From Paralithodes platypus (taxonomy: Eukaryota > Arthropoda > Malacostraca > Decapoda > Lithodidae): a stretch of 64,000 bases of DNA. The notes beneath the pieces were generated by a model, which was not told where the DNA came from, ran no database searches, and saw only the letters and a program-made list of their open reading frames with translations. Shown here piece by piece: positions 23,030 through 36,922 of the stretch (the first letter of the stretch is position 1; each line of letters opens with the position of its first letter). The translations under genes were made by a program, and so were the position numbers. The DNA is taken from NCBI GenBank assembly GCA_032716605.1, contig CM064502.1, positions 59,546,823 through 59,610,822 on the forward strand, written 5' to 3'.

Positions 23030-24979
23030 CACACAGTCCAGAAAATTAGGTCCATAAATAAACTAGGAAGGGGGGTTGCCTTCTCATTACATATTTTAAT
23101 TACAATCTTTAAATACCCACCCCAGTTGATTAAGGATTGAGAGAGAGAGAGAGAGAGAGATAGAGAGAGTGAGTGTGTGAGAGAGAATGAGATAGAATGG
23201 AGTGAGAGAATGAGAGAGAGAGAAAGTGAGTGTGAGAGAGTGTGTGAGAGGAAGAGAGTGAGAGTGACGGGTGAGAAAGAGAATCAGTGTGAGAGAGGGA
23301 GAGGGTGAGTGTGTGAGAAAGTGAGGGAGTGGGATTGGGGAGAGCAAGAGTGAAGGAGAGAGAGAGAGTGTGTGGGAGAAAAAGAGAGGGAGAGAGACTT
23401 ATCAACAAATTTAGCCAAGACAAATGAACAAGCCCTATAATTCTATCAGGTCATTTGTAATTATTTTGTTTTTATTGTGTTACGTACAGTCGGACAAATA
23501 AGTGATGTCTCGGAACCAAGTATATTTTGATCAATAATTGGTATCAGAAATATCTAAACTTTTTGAGTTATTGATTTCGAGTGAGATATACAAACATGTT
23601 CCTACACTTTCCCACCCTATTCAACATCTGACAGACATTAATACAGCACAGAGTGAGCCAAACGTAATGGCAGCTGAGACTTTTAGCGCCACCGTACAGT
23701 TGCTCTCATAAGTTCTTCTCCTCGTCTTATGATCTTATGTATGAAAGTAAACTAGCAACTAGCAAACGAATATAGTAATCGAGCTAATATTTCTACCTTT
23801 TGGGAAGGGTCAGCCAGGGAATAGGTGTGGGATTTCACAGCCCATTTGCTCTAGTAATATAAATTAGGGTTCGCGATTTCTGGCATACCTATTTTGAACA
23901 GGGTAGTCAGATGAGTTAACCATTCAGTACTAGGGACTTCCTTTCATCATATTCTGACAACTATTAGATGGTTTTATTCAGCTTAGGAAGTACCTCTAGC
24001 AATTATAAGACTTCAAAATATCTCCGCCAACCCCTTTCAATTTTTTTTTTCTATGTGATTGAGGGAGGCAAAAGGCATAACTGCCTATAGCGAGTGCCTC
24101 CCCCATAGTTGAAAGAGTGACAGGGCCAAAATCACTGCCACAGATCCTTCCTATTAGACGGGTTTATTCAGCTTAGGAAGGACCTTTAGTAATAATAAGG
24201 CTTCAACATATCTCAACCAACCCTTTCAACCGCCACAGATCCTTCCTAAGCTGCATAATATCGTCTAATTATAGCTAGAATAAAATATAACACGTCGCTG
24301 GTATTCAGAGAGTTAAGGGGAGATCTCCACTTGAGGGATTTTTTTCTTGACCCCTTTCTCCCTCATGTTTAGCCCCATTGCTTTTGATATTATAAAACGT
24401 TTGCCCTATTAGTTTAGCGATTTTAAGTACTTTCACCCCATATTAAGACCTTTCGTGCCATTCAGGTGTCGATTTTATCCTGGCGAGCGATAGCGAGCCT
24501 GTAATTTAAGAGGAACCGGCCTTCGGCCGGGACATTTTTCTACCGAAAAATGTACAAATTTATCTTGAAAGGGACTCAAGGGGGTGTAATTTTAAGCTTG
24601 ATGGAGGTCTAGGGAACAAACTAAATACCTCCCCTTAACCACGGTATAAGAAACTACACTCGTAATTCAATCATGGGCATTATATTTCCATGTATAAGAT
24701 CACGGAGAGATACAGAACTTATGTGGCCAACTGTACCCTCGAAAAAAATCATACATCACTTTTTTTTTGGCAGGATAGGCAGCGCAATTGACCACTTGCG
24801 AGTTTCAGGCTATAAGGAAGTTGGAGCTGTAAACATCGATATTAAATAGAAATAGAAAGTCAATAATAATGTAGGTTTCTGATGGATAGAAAGGATAACT
24901 AATTAGTGTTATTTGATGTATTTATAAATGTACTAAGACTGTATTATAGCTGGTAATTCTGCTTAATATCCATGTGTAC

Positions 24980-25029
<50 letters not shown>

Positions 25030-26112
25030 AAAAATAAAATAAAAATAAATTATCAAGTCTAGCGAAGTCTCAAACCATATACACATGCAACAGAAAACGA
25101 CCTTCGGCGACCCATTACAACAGGGTTTAAGGGTAACTCTCTCATTCCATCCTCGTTGCCTCTTTTTTTTTTCAATTTGCAATAACTATACTTGAGAATG
25201 CGGAAGCCAGGGAGAAAGGAACATCTATTTTGGGAGTTAAGGAGGGATGGACGTATTTATGTCCTCATTTATGTATTTATTTGTTTCTCTTATAGTGTCC
25301 TCCCTAGACCTCCATCAAGCTTAAAAACACACCCATCCAAGACCCTCCTTTAAGATAAATTTTTACATTTTTCGATAGAAAAATGTGCCTCTTGAAATAC
25401 AGGCTCGCTATCGCTCGCTAGGTAAAAATTAACACTAAATGACACGAAAACTCTGAATATTGACAAAGAAATGGGGTGAAAGGTCTTCAAATAGCCAAAT
25501 TAATGGGCCGAACGTCTTAAAATGTGAAAACTAATGGGGTTAAACATGAGGCAGAAGGTGGACCAGACAAACGCCCCCTCTCCCCTTAACAGCACAGCAC
25601 ACTCTCTCCCTCTGTAATTATGCAGATGTTGACGTTTCTGGGAATAATTAATGGGGAGAGCTTTAACGATATTTTTTTTTCTATGTGAGTGAGGGAGACA
25701 AAATGCAGAACTGCCTGTGACGAGTGCCTCCCCCAGAGTTGAAAGAGTGACAGGGCCGAACTCAAGGGAGGTTCGAGCCAAAATGCCTGGACACACGGAG
25801 TTTGAAGCAATTAAAGTCATAGGATGAGGGAAAGACTGATTCTGGGAGAGGGAGGTCTTTTCGGATCTCCCCTCTTTCATAGGTCTGGGGATTTTAAGAC
25901 GTTTCTCCGCATAAGTTTGGCGATAATAAGACGATTCACCCCATTCGGGTGTCAATGTTTTTCGGGTTGAGTGAAAGCGAGTCTGTAACTTAGAAGAAAT
26001 CTGCTTTTGACCAGGAAATTTCTCTATCGAAAAGCGTACATTAATCAAGAATAATCGTTTGAATAATATATATATATATATATATATTTGTTGGATGGTC
26101 ATTATAATATGG

Positions 26113-26173
<61 letters not shown>

Positions 26174-27913
26174 TGCGTGTGAGAATTTGAGTACGAAAGT
26201 GAGGCTTACAAGGTTCACTGTCAGTTATAACTCTCTCTCTCTCTCTCTCTCTCTCTTAATGTACTCTTAGTTTTGCTTTATAATTAGAGGTGTATATAAT
26301 CCCCCTTCGGGCCGCGCGCCCCCCCCCCCCCCCCCCCTCCAACTCCTTTGCTTCTATATAGTTAGGGGGGTTATGGGGGAGGGAAGGGTGGGAGGGAGGG
26401 AGGAAAGGAGAGAAGCTAAAAGAATCAAGGGAGGAAGGAAGAGCGTTAGAGAGAAAAGGAGAAAGAAGGAAGGAAGGAAGGTAGACAGAAGAGAGGCAAT
26501 AAGGAAGGGAGGAAGGAAAATAAATATACAATAAGAACAGTAGGAAAAGGAGGAAGAAAGAAAGATAGAGACGAAAGTATGGAGAAAAGTGAAGGGAAAT
26601 AAGGAAGGAAGGAAGGAAGGAAGGAAAGCAAGAAGGAATGGAGGGAGGGAGGGGGAGAAAGAGAAAAATGGAAGGAAGGAAGGGACGAACAAATTTGAGG
26701 AGGAAGGAAGGAAGAACAATTTATAAACAGGAAGTAAGAAGACACGAGAAAGAGAGGACGAATGAAGGAGTAAGGATAGAGTGTGATAATTTGTAGGAAG
26801 GAAGAAAGGAAGGAGAAAGAGAGGAAGCAACATAAACCCGGACGAATGAAGTAATAAGGATAGAGTGTGATAATTTGTAGGAAGGAGGAAGGAATGAAGG
26901 AATGATTACAGAGCAGTGTTATGATTAATGGTTGGGAGAAGAAGAAGAAGAAGAAGAAGAGGAAGAGGGAGGCAGAGAGAGGAGAAGGAGGAGAAAAAGG
27001 AGGAGAAGGGAAGGAAGGAAGGAAGAAGGAAGGAATGATTACAGAGCAGTGTTATGATCAATGGTTGGAGTACGACACTGGGGGAGGAGGAAGAGAGGGA
27101 GGAGGAGGAAGAGAGGGAGGAGGAAGAAGAAAGGGAGGAGGAAGAAGAAGACAAAGAAGAGAGGGATCAGGAGGAGGAGGAGCATTAGGTAGAATAGAGG
27201 GAGGAGGAGGAGGAAAAAGAGTGAGGAGGTGGAGAAAGAGGAGGAGGAAGAAGAAAGCGAGGAGGAGGAGGCGAAAGTAGAAGAAAGGGGGGAGATAAGG
27301 AGAAGAAGAAGGAAAAGCAGGTGTAGCCTAAGGAAGGGAGGGAAGGAAGGAAGGGGGAGGAGGAAGGAAGAGGAGGAGGGAAGGAAGGAAGTGGGAGGAC
27401 GAGGAGGAACATAGGAATGAAAGGAAAGATTAGTGATAAGGGAATTAGGAAGAACGGGACTAGCCCAAGGAAGGAAGGAAGGGAGGAGAAGAGGGAAAAA
27501 GTAAGGAAACAAGGAAGGAAACAAGGAGAAGTAAAGAAGGAAGGGAACAAAGAAAGGAAGGAAGAGAACAAGAAGAAGAAAACAAGGAAGGAAGGTAAGA
27601 AGGTAAGAATATCATAGTCCAACTTCCTGACCGAAGGAATTAGTTATATTTAGCCCTAGCTTGGACTCTTTTTAATCACTCTATATCATTTGGGAGTGGT
27701 GGAGACCCAATTGGAGGAAGGGGAGGGGTTGGAAGGGGAGAGGAGGGGGGGGGGGGGTAGACGAAGGAAGGAAGGAGTGAGGGAGGGACGATGGATCAGA
27801 GGTTGAATGGTAGGAGGGGGAGAGGGAGGGAGAGGAAAAGGTGGGGGGGGGGTGAAAGAGGGAAGTGAAATGGAGGTGGTGAAAAGAAGAACAAATATGA
27901 ACAAATTAAAATA

Positions 27914-27984
<71 letters not shown>

Positions 27985-28923
27985 AATGATAATAAGTACC
28001 TTTCAGTAAAATATTCTCCACAATTTCACCTGACAAAAGAAACGTCAGAGGAGAGAGATTCGGAATAAAAAACACTGTATATATATTTCCGGACGTTTTT
28101 CATCTTTCCCGCGTCACTTCCGCCTGTCAGCTGATCTATCAAAACAAAGATGACTCAGCAGATTTGTGTCCGCGACTGTGATTGGTCCAGCGGGATGGGC
28201 GACTCGGGTTTTATGAGGGAATTTCAAAGGTCTTCGGTTTATATGTGTGTCATTGAGTGTTTTGGGTATGTACAGTATACAGGTATGTGACGTGGTTTGT
28301 GTCTGCTTCCCTCATCCTATGACTTGAACTGCTTCAAGCTCCATGTGCCTAGGGGCTGGAGTTCTCGAAAAGGAGCTCTAGTTCTGTCGCTATTCTTGAC
28401 TTACAGTGTGTTGGCTTACTAATCCACTTGAGTTGATAGCCTCTGAAGTCCTATTTTAACGAATCCATGTGTCCAGGCATTATGACTCTAACTTAGAGTT
28501 CCTTCAATTTGGCTCTCTGTCACTCAACTCTGAGGGAGGCACTTGTTACAGGAAGCTCTGCCTTATGTCTCATTCATACACATAGAAAAACAAAGGTATA
28601 TGTGATGTGGTTTGTATCATCGAGTGTTTGTGACGTAATTTGAGCATTATCGTACACATTTGAGCATTATCGTACACATTTGAGCATTATCGTACACATT
28701 TGAGCATTAAGTTACAGGCTCGCTATCTTTCGTCCAGTAAAACAAATGACAATTGAATGGGATGAAGCGTCTTATTGACAAACTAATGGTGTGAAACGTC
28801 TTAAAATCTCCAAACAGGGGAGACACCAAAAATGACCTTCCTCGGACTAAATAGGGTTATCCCATCGTTAACCCATGTCATATCGGGATACTTGTGTATA
28901 TATACAGACATACGTGTAGATTA

Positions 28924-28985
<62 letters not shown>

Positions 28986-31900
28986 CTTTATGTGGTTATA
29001 AGTGAAATATACAGACATACATTTAGGTTATAATCATCTATTCATGTGTGTGTGTGTGTAGGTTATAAGTAGAATATGCAGACATACATGTAGGTTATAT
29101 AATCATAGATTTAAATATGTGTGTGTGTGTGTAGGCTATAAGTGAAGTATGTCAGTTACAAACAGTGTAGCACTAGAACAACGGAAGTAGTGCTATTCTT
29201 TATTAACGCCAACATGCAATAAAAAAAAAAAAAAAAAAAAAAAAAAACTAACATGCGATATTCCAGTAAAACAGAAAGGAGTGTGTGTCTATATTAAGGG
29301 GAGATCTATCTATCTATCTATTGCCGGACGCCTTACTCCCCTTACGAGGGTGGCCATACACAGAATGCCCCCAAGCGGACCTATTCCCTATGAGAGGGAC
29401 AACCCGAGCCAGTTTAGTGAAGGACTTACAGGATTGACCACTCAATTTAGGATCCATCCAACTCCGAGACCCTCTTGTGTATATTGTTAGCACTATTTTT
29501 CTACAGTGGTGTTCGGCTAATCCATCCACTAACCTGCCTTACCCTTAGGTAAGCAGTACGGATTTGTATTAGGTTTACTCCCCTAGACAGGTTGCCAACC
29601 AAGGCTGACGAGTCCCATCCACCCGGATTTGTATAAGGTTGTCTCCCCTAGATGAGTTGCCGACCAAGGCTGACGAGTCCCATCCACCCGGAAGGAGAGA
29701 TATAATGTATTTATATATTACTTTTTTATCTTCATCCTTATACCTCCATCAAGCTAAACAAAAATACTCCCAAGACCTCAACCAAAGGCCGATTTCTCCA
29801 AAATTGCAGGCTTGCTATCGCTCGCCAGGATAAAATCAATACCTAAGCGGCACGAAAGATCTTAAAACTGACAAAGAAATTAGGCAAAATGTCTTAAAGT
29901 AGCCAAATTAATGAGACGAACGTCATCAAATCTCAAAATTAATGTGCCTAACATGAGGTAGAAGGGGGTCCAAAATAAACCTCCACTTAACGCCAGCATG
30001 CAATAATAAGAGCCTAGCATGCGATATGGCAGTAGAACAGCCATTAGTAGTAGTAGTAGTAGTAGTAGTTGTGGCCACTTGGACAATTAGTTATAATGAG
30101 AACTAATGTTGTTACCAGTCTGTCTGTCACGTCACGTAATAGTTTGTATACAAAAATAGGTATCGTACCCTAATTTTACCTTGCTCGCCATGGCCGTTGG
30201 GGTAGATTGCATGGTGTTATAACTATTATCCACCTGTCTGTATCTGTTATATGGGTATGTGGTTCGCCTCCCTGAAGCTAACCCTGCTCACCAGGTGGTC
30301 TCTACTGAGGACAACCCTGAGTGGAGGAGTCCCAGGGAAAGACCACAGAACTCATGGCTGAAGGCAAGGCAACCAATCTTGGGATATGATACTGGATCTG
30401 GACCGGGCAAATGCCTGGAGTCTTTCCCAGTGAGATCCCCTGGAGTGAAATCGGAGGGTGAGTGTGGATACGTGCTGTTACGGCGTATGCCCCCATGGAT
30501 TGATTGTTTCTGGATGTGTGTATACTTGCGTTTTCAAAATATCTCAAAAAACGACTAGATGGAATTTGATGAAACTTGGTCAGTACCTTTACTTGGTACT
30601 TGAATAGTTCCTGACTCAAGGACTCGAGAGAGAGAGTCGAAACTGTCGTGTGCTTACAATAAAACCTTCTCTCGTCACCCCTTAGAAGTCAATTTGTGCA
30701 TATTTTGGTAGAATAATGCCCTCGTTCCTCTTAAATTGCAAGCTTGCTATTGCTCAACAGAAAAAAAGTCGACACCTTAATGGCACGAAAGGTCTTAAAA
30801 TTGACAAAGAAATGGGGCAGAAAGTCTCAAAATTGCCAAAATAATGCGTCGAACGTCTTAAAATCACAATAATAATGGGGCTATGTATGAGAGAAGGGGA
30901 TCGAAGAATACCCCCATCCCCCCTTAATATTGACTGATACCTCTGCCTCACCAAACATGGCCTTGATTTTGTGTTTACTCAATATTTATGAGATACTATT
31001 TCCTGGTTACCTCTTTCAAGATCCGGTTACGCATTTCTTTCCTGTTTTCTGGCTATTATTAGACGATTTTGTTCAGATTGGGAAGGGTATATGGAAGTCA
31101 GAGGGTCAATTGAGATAGTCTTGACCCATATGATTACCACCGATTCTTCCTAAACTATAAAATCGTCTCATCGCCAGAATATACTGCCAAAATGCGTCAT
31201 AATCTTCAAAGGGTTAAAAGCTGGTATTACACGAGCCCAATTTCCTGCCATTTTCGATGAGCAAATTTTTTGTCCTCGTACTTTCGCTGTCATATTTATA
31301 ATTTATTGTATTTCTTCCAGGAATAGTATTTTGTTGTCAACCCCCTCTGTACCAGCAACGTCTTTTTTTATTTGATGTATGTGTAGGAATTGGGTTTTAC
31401 ACCATGCCCAAAAGGGGGGTTATGGAGTTCCATCTTGACAATTTTACCAACACACCTAAACTTCGATTGATGCGAAAACAGCCTCTCGAAAATCTGCTCC
31501 CAGGGCGGGAATCGAACCTGGGACCCTTGGGTTACGAGGGCAGACACATTACCACGAGACTAATAAAGGTACCTCACTTAACCTGGTAGTCTAAGTGTAT
31601 TTCCGCATCTTGTTCAGTTTAGGCTAACTTTTTTTTTACTTAATTTACATATACTACATTGAGACAATTCTATTTTAGTGCTAACATTATACATAGATGG
31701 CCTCTAAGTTGGATGGACCATAAGTTGAGTGGTTAATCCTGTAAATCCCTATATAAATTGGCACGGGTTGTCCTCATGGGGGATAGGTCTGCTTGGGGGC
31801 GTCTTGTATATGGCCACCCTCATAAAGGGGAGTAAGGCATCCGACAACAGATAGATGCGTCTTGCCCCTCGTCTGGCGTTCTGTGATTGGCTATTGACTA

Positions 31901-32627
31901 CCTGACAAAGCTAACTGATTGGCCCAAAGAATTATAAAGAATTGGCGGGAAAAACTCGCGAGTGATCTGATTGTCCGTGATCAAATTCGAAAAAATCAGA
32001 TGGCCGGAAAATTGCCGTCCTTTGAATGGTTCCGTGAAAATGTGTCCGATGCGTAATATGGCTCGTGATTGGCTGAGGTTGATTCTCCAGCCAGACGTGT
32101 TATTATCTGGCCTGTGATTGGTCAGGGGAATTATGGTTTAGGTAAGAGAGAGAGATTGAAAGTGAGTTACAAGGAGTAGTTAGTATCTTAGAAAAATCTT
32201 GCGGAGTTGCGGTCTATTCCGGGGAGATAATCGAAGTGGAAAGAGAGGATATATCGAGTGTGTAGTACTCATTACAGAGTGTGCAAAATACTATCTACTC
32301 TCTTGAACTGTTCTAGTGAAGAACTGAGAGAGTACAAAGGAAATCAAGCAACAACAGATCTAGTGACCCTTCTAGGTTGCTTGTCCTCCAAAACACTGAG
32401 GATCAAGTGTCCAAACAGTGGTTCAGAGTGGGTAAGGGAACATTGGAAAGGGAATTACTGCCCTGGAACTAATGTCCGTGGCAGGATTAGGAAGTTAGAG
32501 AGAGAGAGAGAGTAGGCTGACACATGCTAACTAATATGATTGTACACCTTAGTTGCTTCATGATCGCATGGTGAATAGATTTTTTAATATGGGATCGAAT
32601 GTTTGCCGTAGAGAGAGAGTGTGTGTG

Positions 32628-32675
<48 letters not shown>

Positions 32676-32805
32676 TGAAGTCTCCTAATTCGATGATCAC
32701 GCTAGTGCGGGTTTTCTATTATCAAGATTATCCCCTACGAGAGATACTTGCTATAAGAGACCATATTGCACTGATACGGTATCTTGGAAAGTCACAAAGA
32801 TAAAG

Positions 32806-32850
<45 letters not shown>

Positions 32851-34240
32851 CCCCATTCAGGTCTCCTATTCTGGGCGGGCGATAGCGACCCTACACATAA
32901 GAGGAAATCGGCCTTTGGCAGGAACATTTGTCTACCGATTTGTTTTTAAATCCATCTTTATGAGAGGCCTTCGATACGAATTATACCTTGAAGGGGATTT
33001 CACATGCTTGCACTTAGTCTGAGGTATACATTGACGACGTATACAATCTAATAACACACACAACAAAGCCACTCCAACAGCTTCTTCTCTCTCCAACACC
33101 ACCTCTCCTCTCAATATTCTTCGAAAAGTAGATACGAGGTGCCATTGTAAAGGCTTATCTCTCAATACCTTAAGCATCAACTTTTACAGACCAATAACGT
33201 GTGCCCAACCCGTTGAAGTAGGGGAGCTATCCCCCCCACCAAAGGTGGCTTTCTATGGCCTTTCCTAGCTGGTGCTGAGAGGGTTGGGTTCTAGTCATGT
33301 GGTGATGGGCTGGTCTATCAGAATGAGAGTTGAGCATTCTCTGTCATACCCATAGCTTACTCTGACTGTTGCTTTCGCTATTATATTATCTAGATCTCAA
33401 GTGGCGGCGTCTCTTCCGTGGATTGACACCTCTACTGCCAACCTAGAGGTTGGCAGACTGGGAGCCAAAGCGTCACATTTTTCCTTTTCCCCTCAACTTT
33501 CCCTTCATAATTGTTGAGGGGCACAGCCTTGGGTGGGACTTTGGTGTCCCGGGCATTTCTGCACCCTCCTCAGCTCCTCGCCTGGGAGCGGCTTCGTCAC
33601 TGGTATTTTTAGTGGTAAAGCAGGGAGGGCGCTGTGAGAGCGCTCGGTTATGGTCTTGGCCTTGCTCGGGACCTTGGGGCTGTTCAGTCAGACAGCCTGG
33701 GGAACAACAACAACAACAATAGACCAATAACCCACATAAACAATGCTACTCCAACAGCTTCCTCTCTCTCCAACACCATCTCCCCTCTCAACACTTCGAA
33801 TATAAGGTACGAGGTGCCGTTGTAAAGGTATAATTATCCCTCAATACCTTCACCTGACCTGACCTAGAGACCCATAACACACATAAGAAAGCCACTACAA
33901 CAGCTTCCTCTTTCTCCAACACCATCTCCCCTCTCGAAAAATAGATAGGAGGTGCCGATGTAAAGGCTTGATTATTCCACAATACCTGTACCTGACCTGA
34001 CCTAGAGATATGGGGGAGGGGGGTTCTCCTCTCTCTCTTTTACGGTTCTCCCTCCATTCCCCCTTCGTCATAAAACCATCACATAAATCCCTCGGTAACC
34101 CTGTAATCCAAGAGAGGGGGAGGGGGGGGGGGGGGGGTGTAATGGAATTAATGATGATAAAATCCTGCTTGACTTCCGTGTTATGGAGGGGTGGGGGGGG
34201 AGGAGGCGCTCAAATGAACAACTGCAGGGATGGGATGTTA

Positions 34241-34308
<68 letters not shown>

Positions 34309-35270
34309 AGAGGAAGAAAGTTAAGAAGGAGCGTATCGTATAATTATATATACTGTATACTGTAGGCCCTCGGCTCACTCTTGTTGTTGTTGGACCAGAT
34401 AAGAGTTCTTAGGCATAATTTAACAAAGGGGAGAGGGTTATATAGCCAAATTGAGTTGGTCGGTCCAATCAACCCTCTGAACCTCTTGGCTGAATTGGGT
34501 AATAATAATGTTCAGGTTACATAATATATAGCACCATTTCTCTCAGCCCTCGCTCCGAGATTCAGTAGTGCTCGACCAAAATGTATTACCAGACACTATT
34601 ACCCATTTCCTTGCTCAAGGGAAACAGTACCGGCTACCAGTGTATGCAAAAAACCTTCATGCCTGAGCGCGGGATTCAACTAGGGTCACCCGGAGTGGGT
34701 GGCTGAGACGTTCTCCACTACACTACTGAGCCAGTTCAAGAGTACCGGTATCTAACTAAATGAGCAAATGCGATACGGAATTCTGTATTAACACACACAC
34801 ACACACACGGCTAGCTCAGTGGTACCGTCCCTGCCTGCAACCCAGCAGGTCGGGGTTCAAATCTCGCTCAGGTTGATGAAGGTTTTCTGAGACTTGGCCG
34901 CCGGTTATCATCTCCCTTGAGCAAGGAGATGGGTAATTGTCATTGATGATAATGTCTAGGAAGCGGGACAATATGAGCCAAAAAACTCAATTCCTGTCAT
35001 ACTACAATTATGAATACACACACAAACATATGTAGATGTAGAGAGAGAGGGAAGGATGGAGGGGGGGGGGGAGTAAGGGGTAGGCCGCAGCATAACCTGT
35101 ACCCAAAGACGTGGTAAACCCGGGTCATATATCAGGCTACCTAGAGGCTCAAGGGGGCACCTCCACCACCACCACCGTAATGAAGAAGGAATTAATTATT
35201 GCTTACACTAATTACTACCACTGTTACTTTACGGGGATCTTGGAAAGGCAGCTTTTTAGGGGAGTTTTAT

Positions 35271-35321
<51 letters not shown>

Positions 35322-36868
35322 TAATTCATATACAATCTGTATTTTATAGCTCTGATTTCTGACAGTACATCATACCAGCCATTTTCTTTCCCTTCGATTT
35401 AATAATCACATACATTAATTTAAAACAATCAGAAAATCAAGCAATGGGAGCATACGCCGTGACATCACATAGCCGCACTCACCGACTCCACGCTGGTGGA
35501 TCTCACCAGGCGATACTCCAGGCTAATACCCGGCCCATATCCAGTATCTTATTGCAAGATTTGTTAACTTGCCTCAGCCATGAGTTCCGTGGTCTTCCCC
35601 TAGGCCTCCTCCACTCAGGGTTGTCCTCTGTAGAGACCACCTGGTGAGCAGGGTCAGCTTCAGGGAGGCGAACCACATGCCCATATAGTTCGATGACCAT
35701 GCAACTATTATATCTTGTATCAGTTTCATGGAGTAGTCGCTGGTTTGACATCTAGTCATTCCAGCGATAGCCCATGATCCTGCAAAGATATTTAGTATCA
35801 AAGGAGTTGATGTGTCTTCAACTCACTGTTAAGTGTCCATGTCTCACATCTCTATAATAAGACAGGGAGCACCAGTGTCTTGAAGATCCAAAGTTTTGTC
35901 CTGCACATGTATCGACAACACCATATACTTTTGTTGAGTAAATCCATAACCCCATAATATTATGCAAAGCCGAGGGGAATCATTGGCATCGTAGCCCAAC
36001 TTACCACTATTATGGATCACGCTACCAAGATAAGTAAATTCATCCAAGATCTCACCACATGTATGAACAGATTGCACTGCATCATTCAATAAGTCACCAA
36101 AGGCTTGGACTTTGGTCTTAATCTAAGAGACCTTTACACCCAACAGCTCCGACTCCTAATGTAGAGTCTCAAGGGCCAATCTGAGAACATCCAACTTTTC
36201 CGCCAGGATCACCGTGTCATTTGCAAAATCAAGATTGCCGAGTTCCCAGAGTGCCTCTTTGTGTACTGAGTCAAATGCCTTCTTGAGATCAACATAAACT
36301 GCACGCAGCCCATTTTGAAACTCAAGTCTGCGTTCCACGAGAACCCGGAGTGCCAGAATCCGGTCGATTGTTGACTTTTTTAATATAAATCCAGATTGTT
36401 CAGGTCTCTGGTGCTTTAGTAGGTGGTTTCGGATTCGTATCAGTAGAATATGGGCGAGATCTTGCCTGGCACACTGAGCAGTATAATACCACGGTAGTTA
36501 TTGCAGTCATGTCGGTCCCCTTTCCCTTTCCAGATAGGGGTGACCAGATCCCTTTTCCAGTCAAGAGGATATGGAATGTTTATAGTCTGTATCGTGTTAA
36601 TCATTAACAAAAGTCTAATTTGAGCTATTTATCAACAACATTTTAACCTTATCTGGTCCGAGGGAGGTCTTTTGGGGCCTCCCTCTTTTCACCCCGAGCG
36701 TGATTTTGTTTCTCCCTCGCCCCCTGATTAATAATAGGGGCGTGATTGTGATAAAATAGGCGTGATTCTCGTTTACCTCCCTCTGTTGTTCCCATTTTCG
36801 CCCATCTTACCTATTTTAAACCTTCCCTCCCCCTTTATTGCTGCATTTCCTTATTGTTCTCTGACCCT

Positions 36869-36922
<54 letters not shown>

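Noticed and set aside
26354..27617. Forward Lys/Glu-rich and reverse Ser/Leu/Pro-rich open frames in the 26-27.6 kb block
   Set aside because: All frames are open together because of GGAA/GAGGA composition. There are no splice sites or non-repetitive protein segments, unlike exon 1.
36156..36338. A short independent host gene with [11 protein letters not shown]
   Set aside because: It is one piece of a frame-shifted LINE reverse transcriptase extending over 35435-36600.
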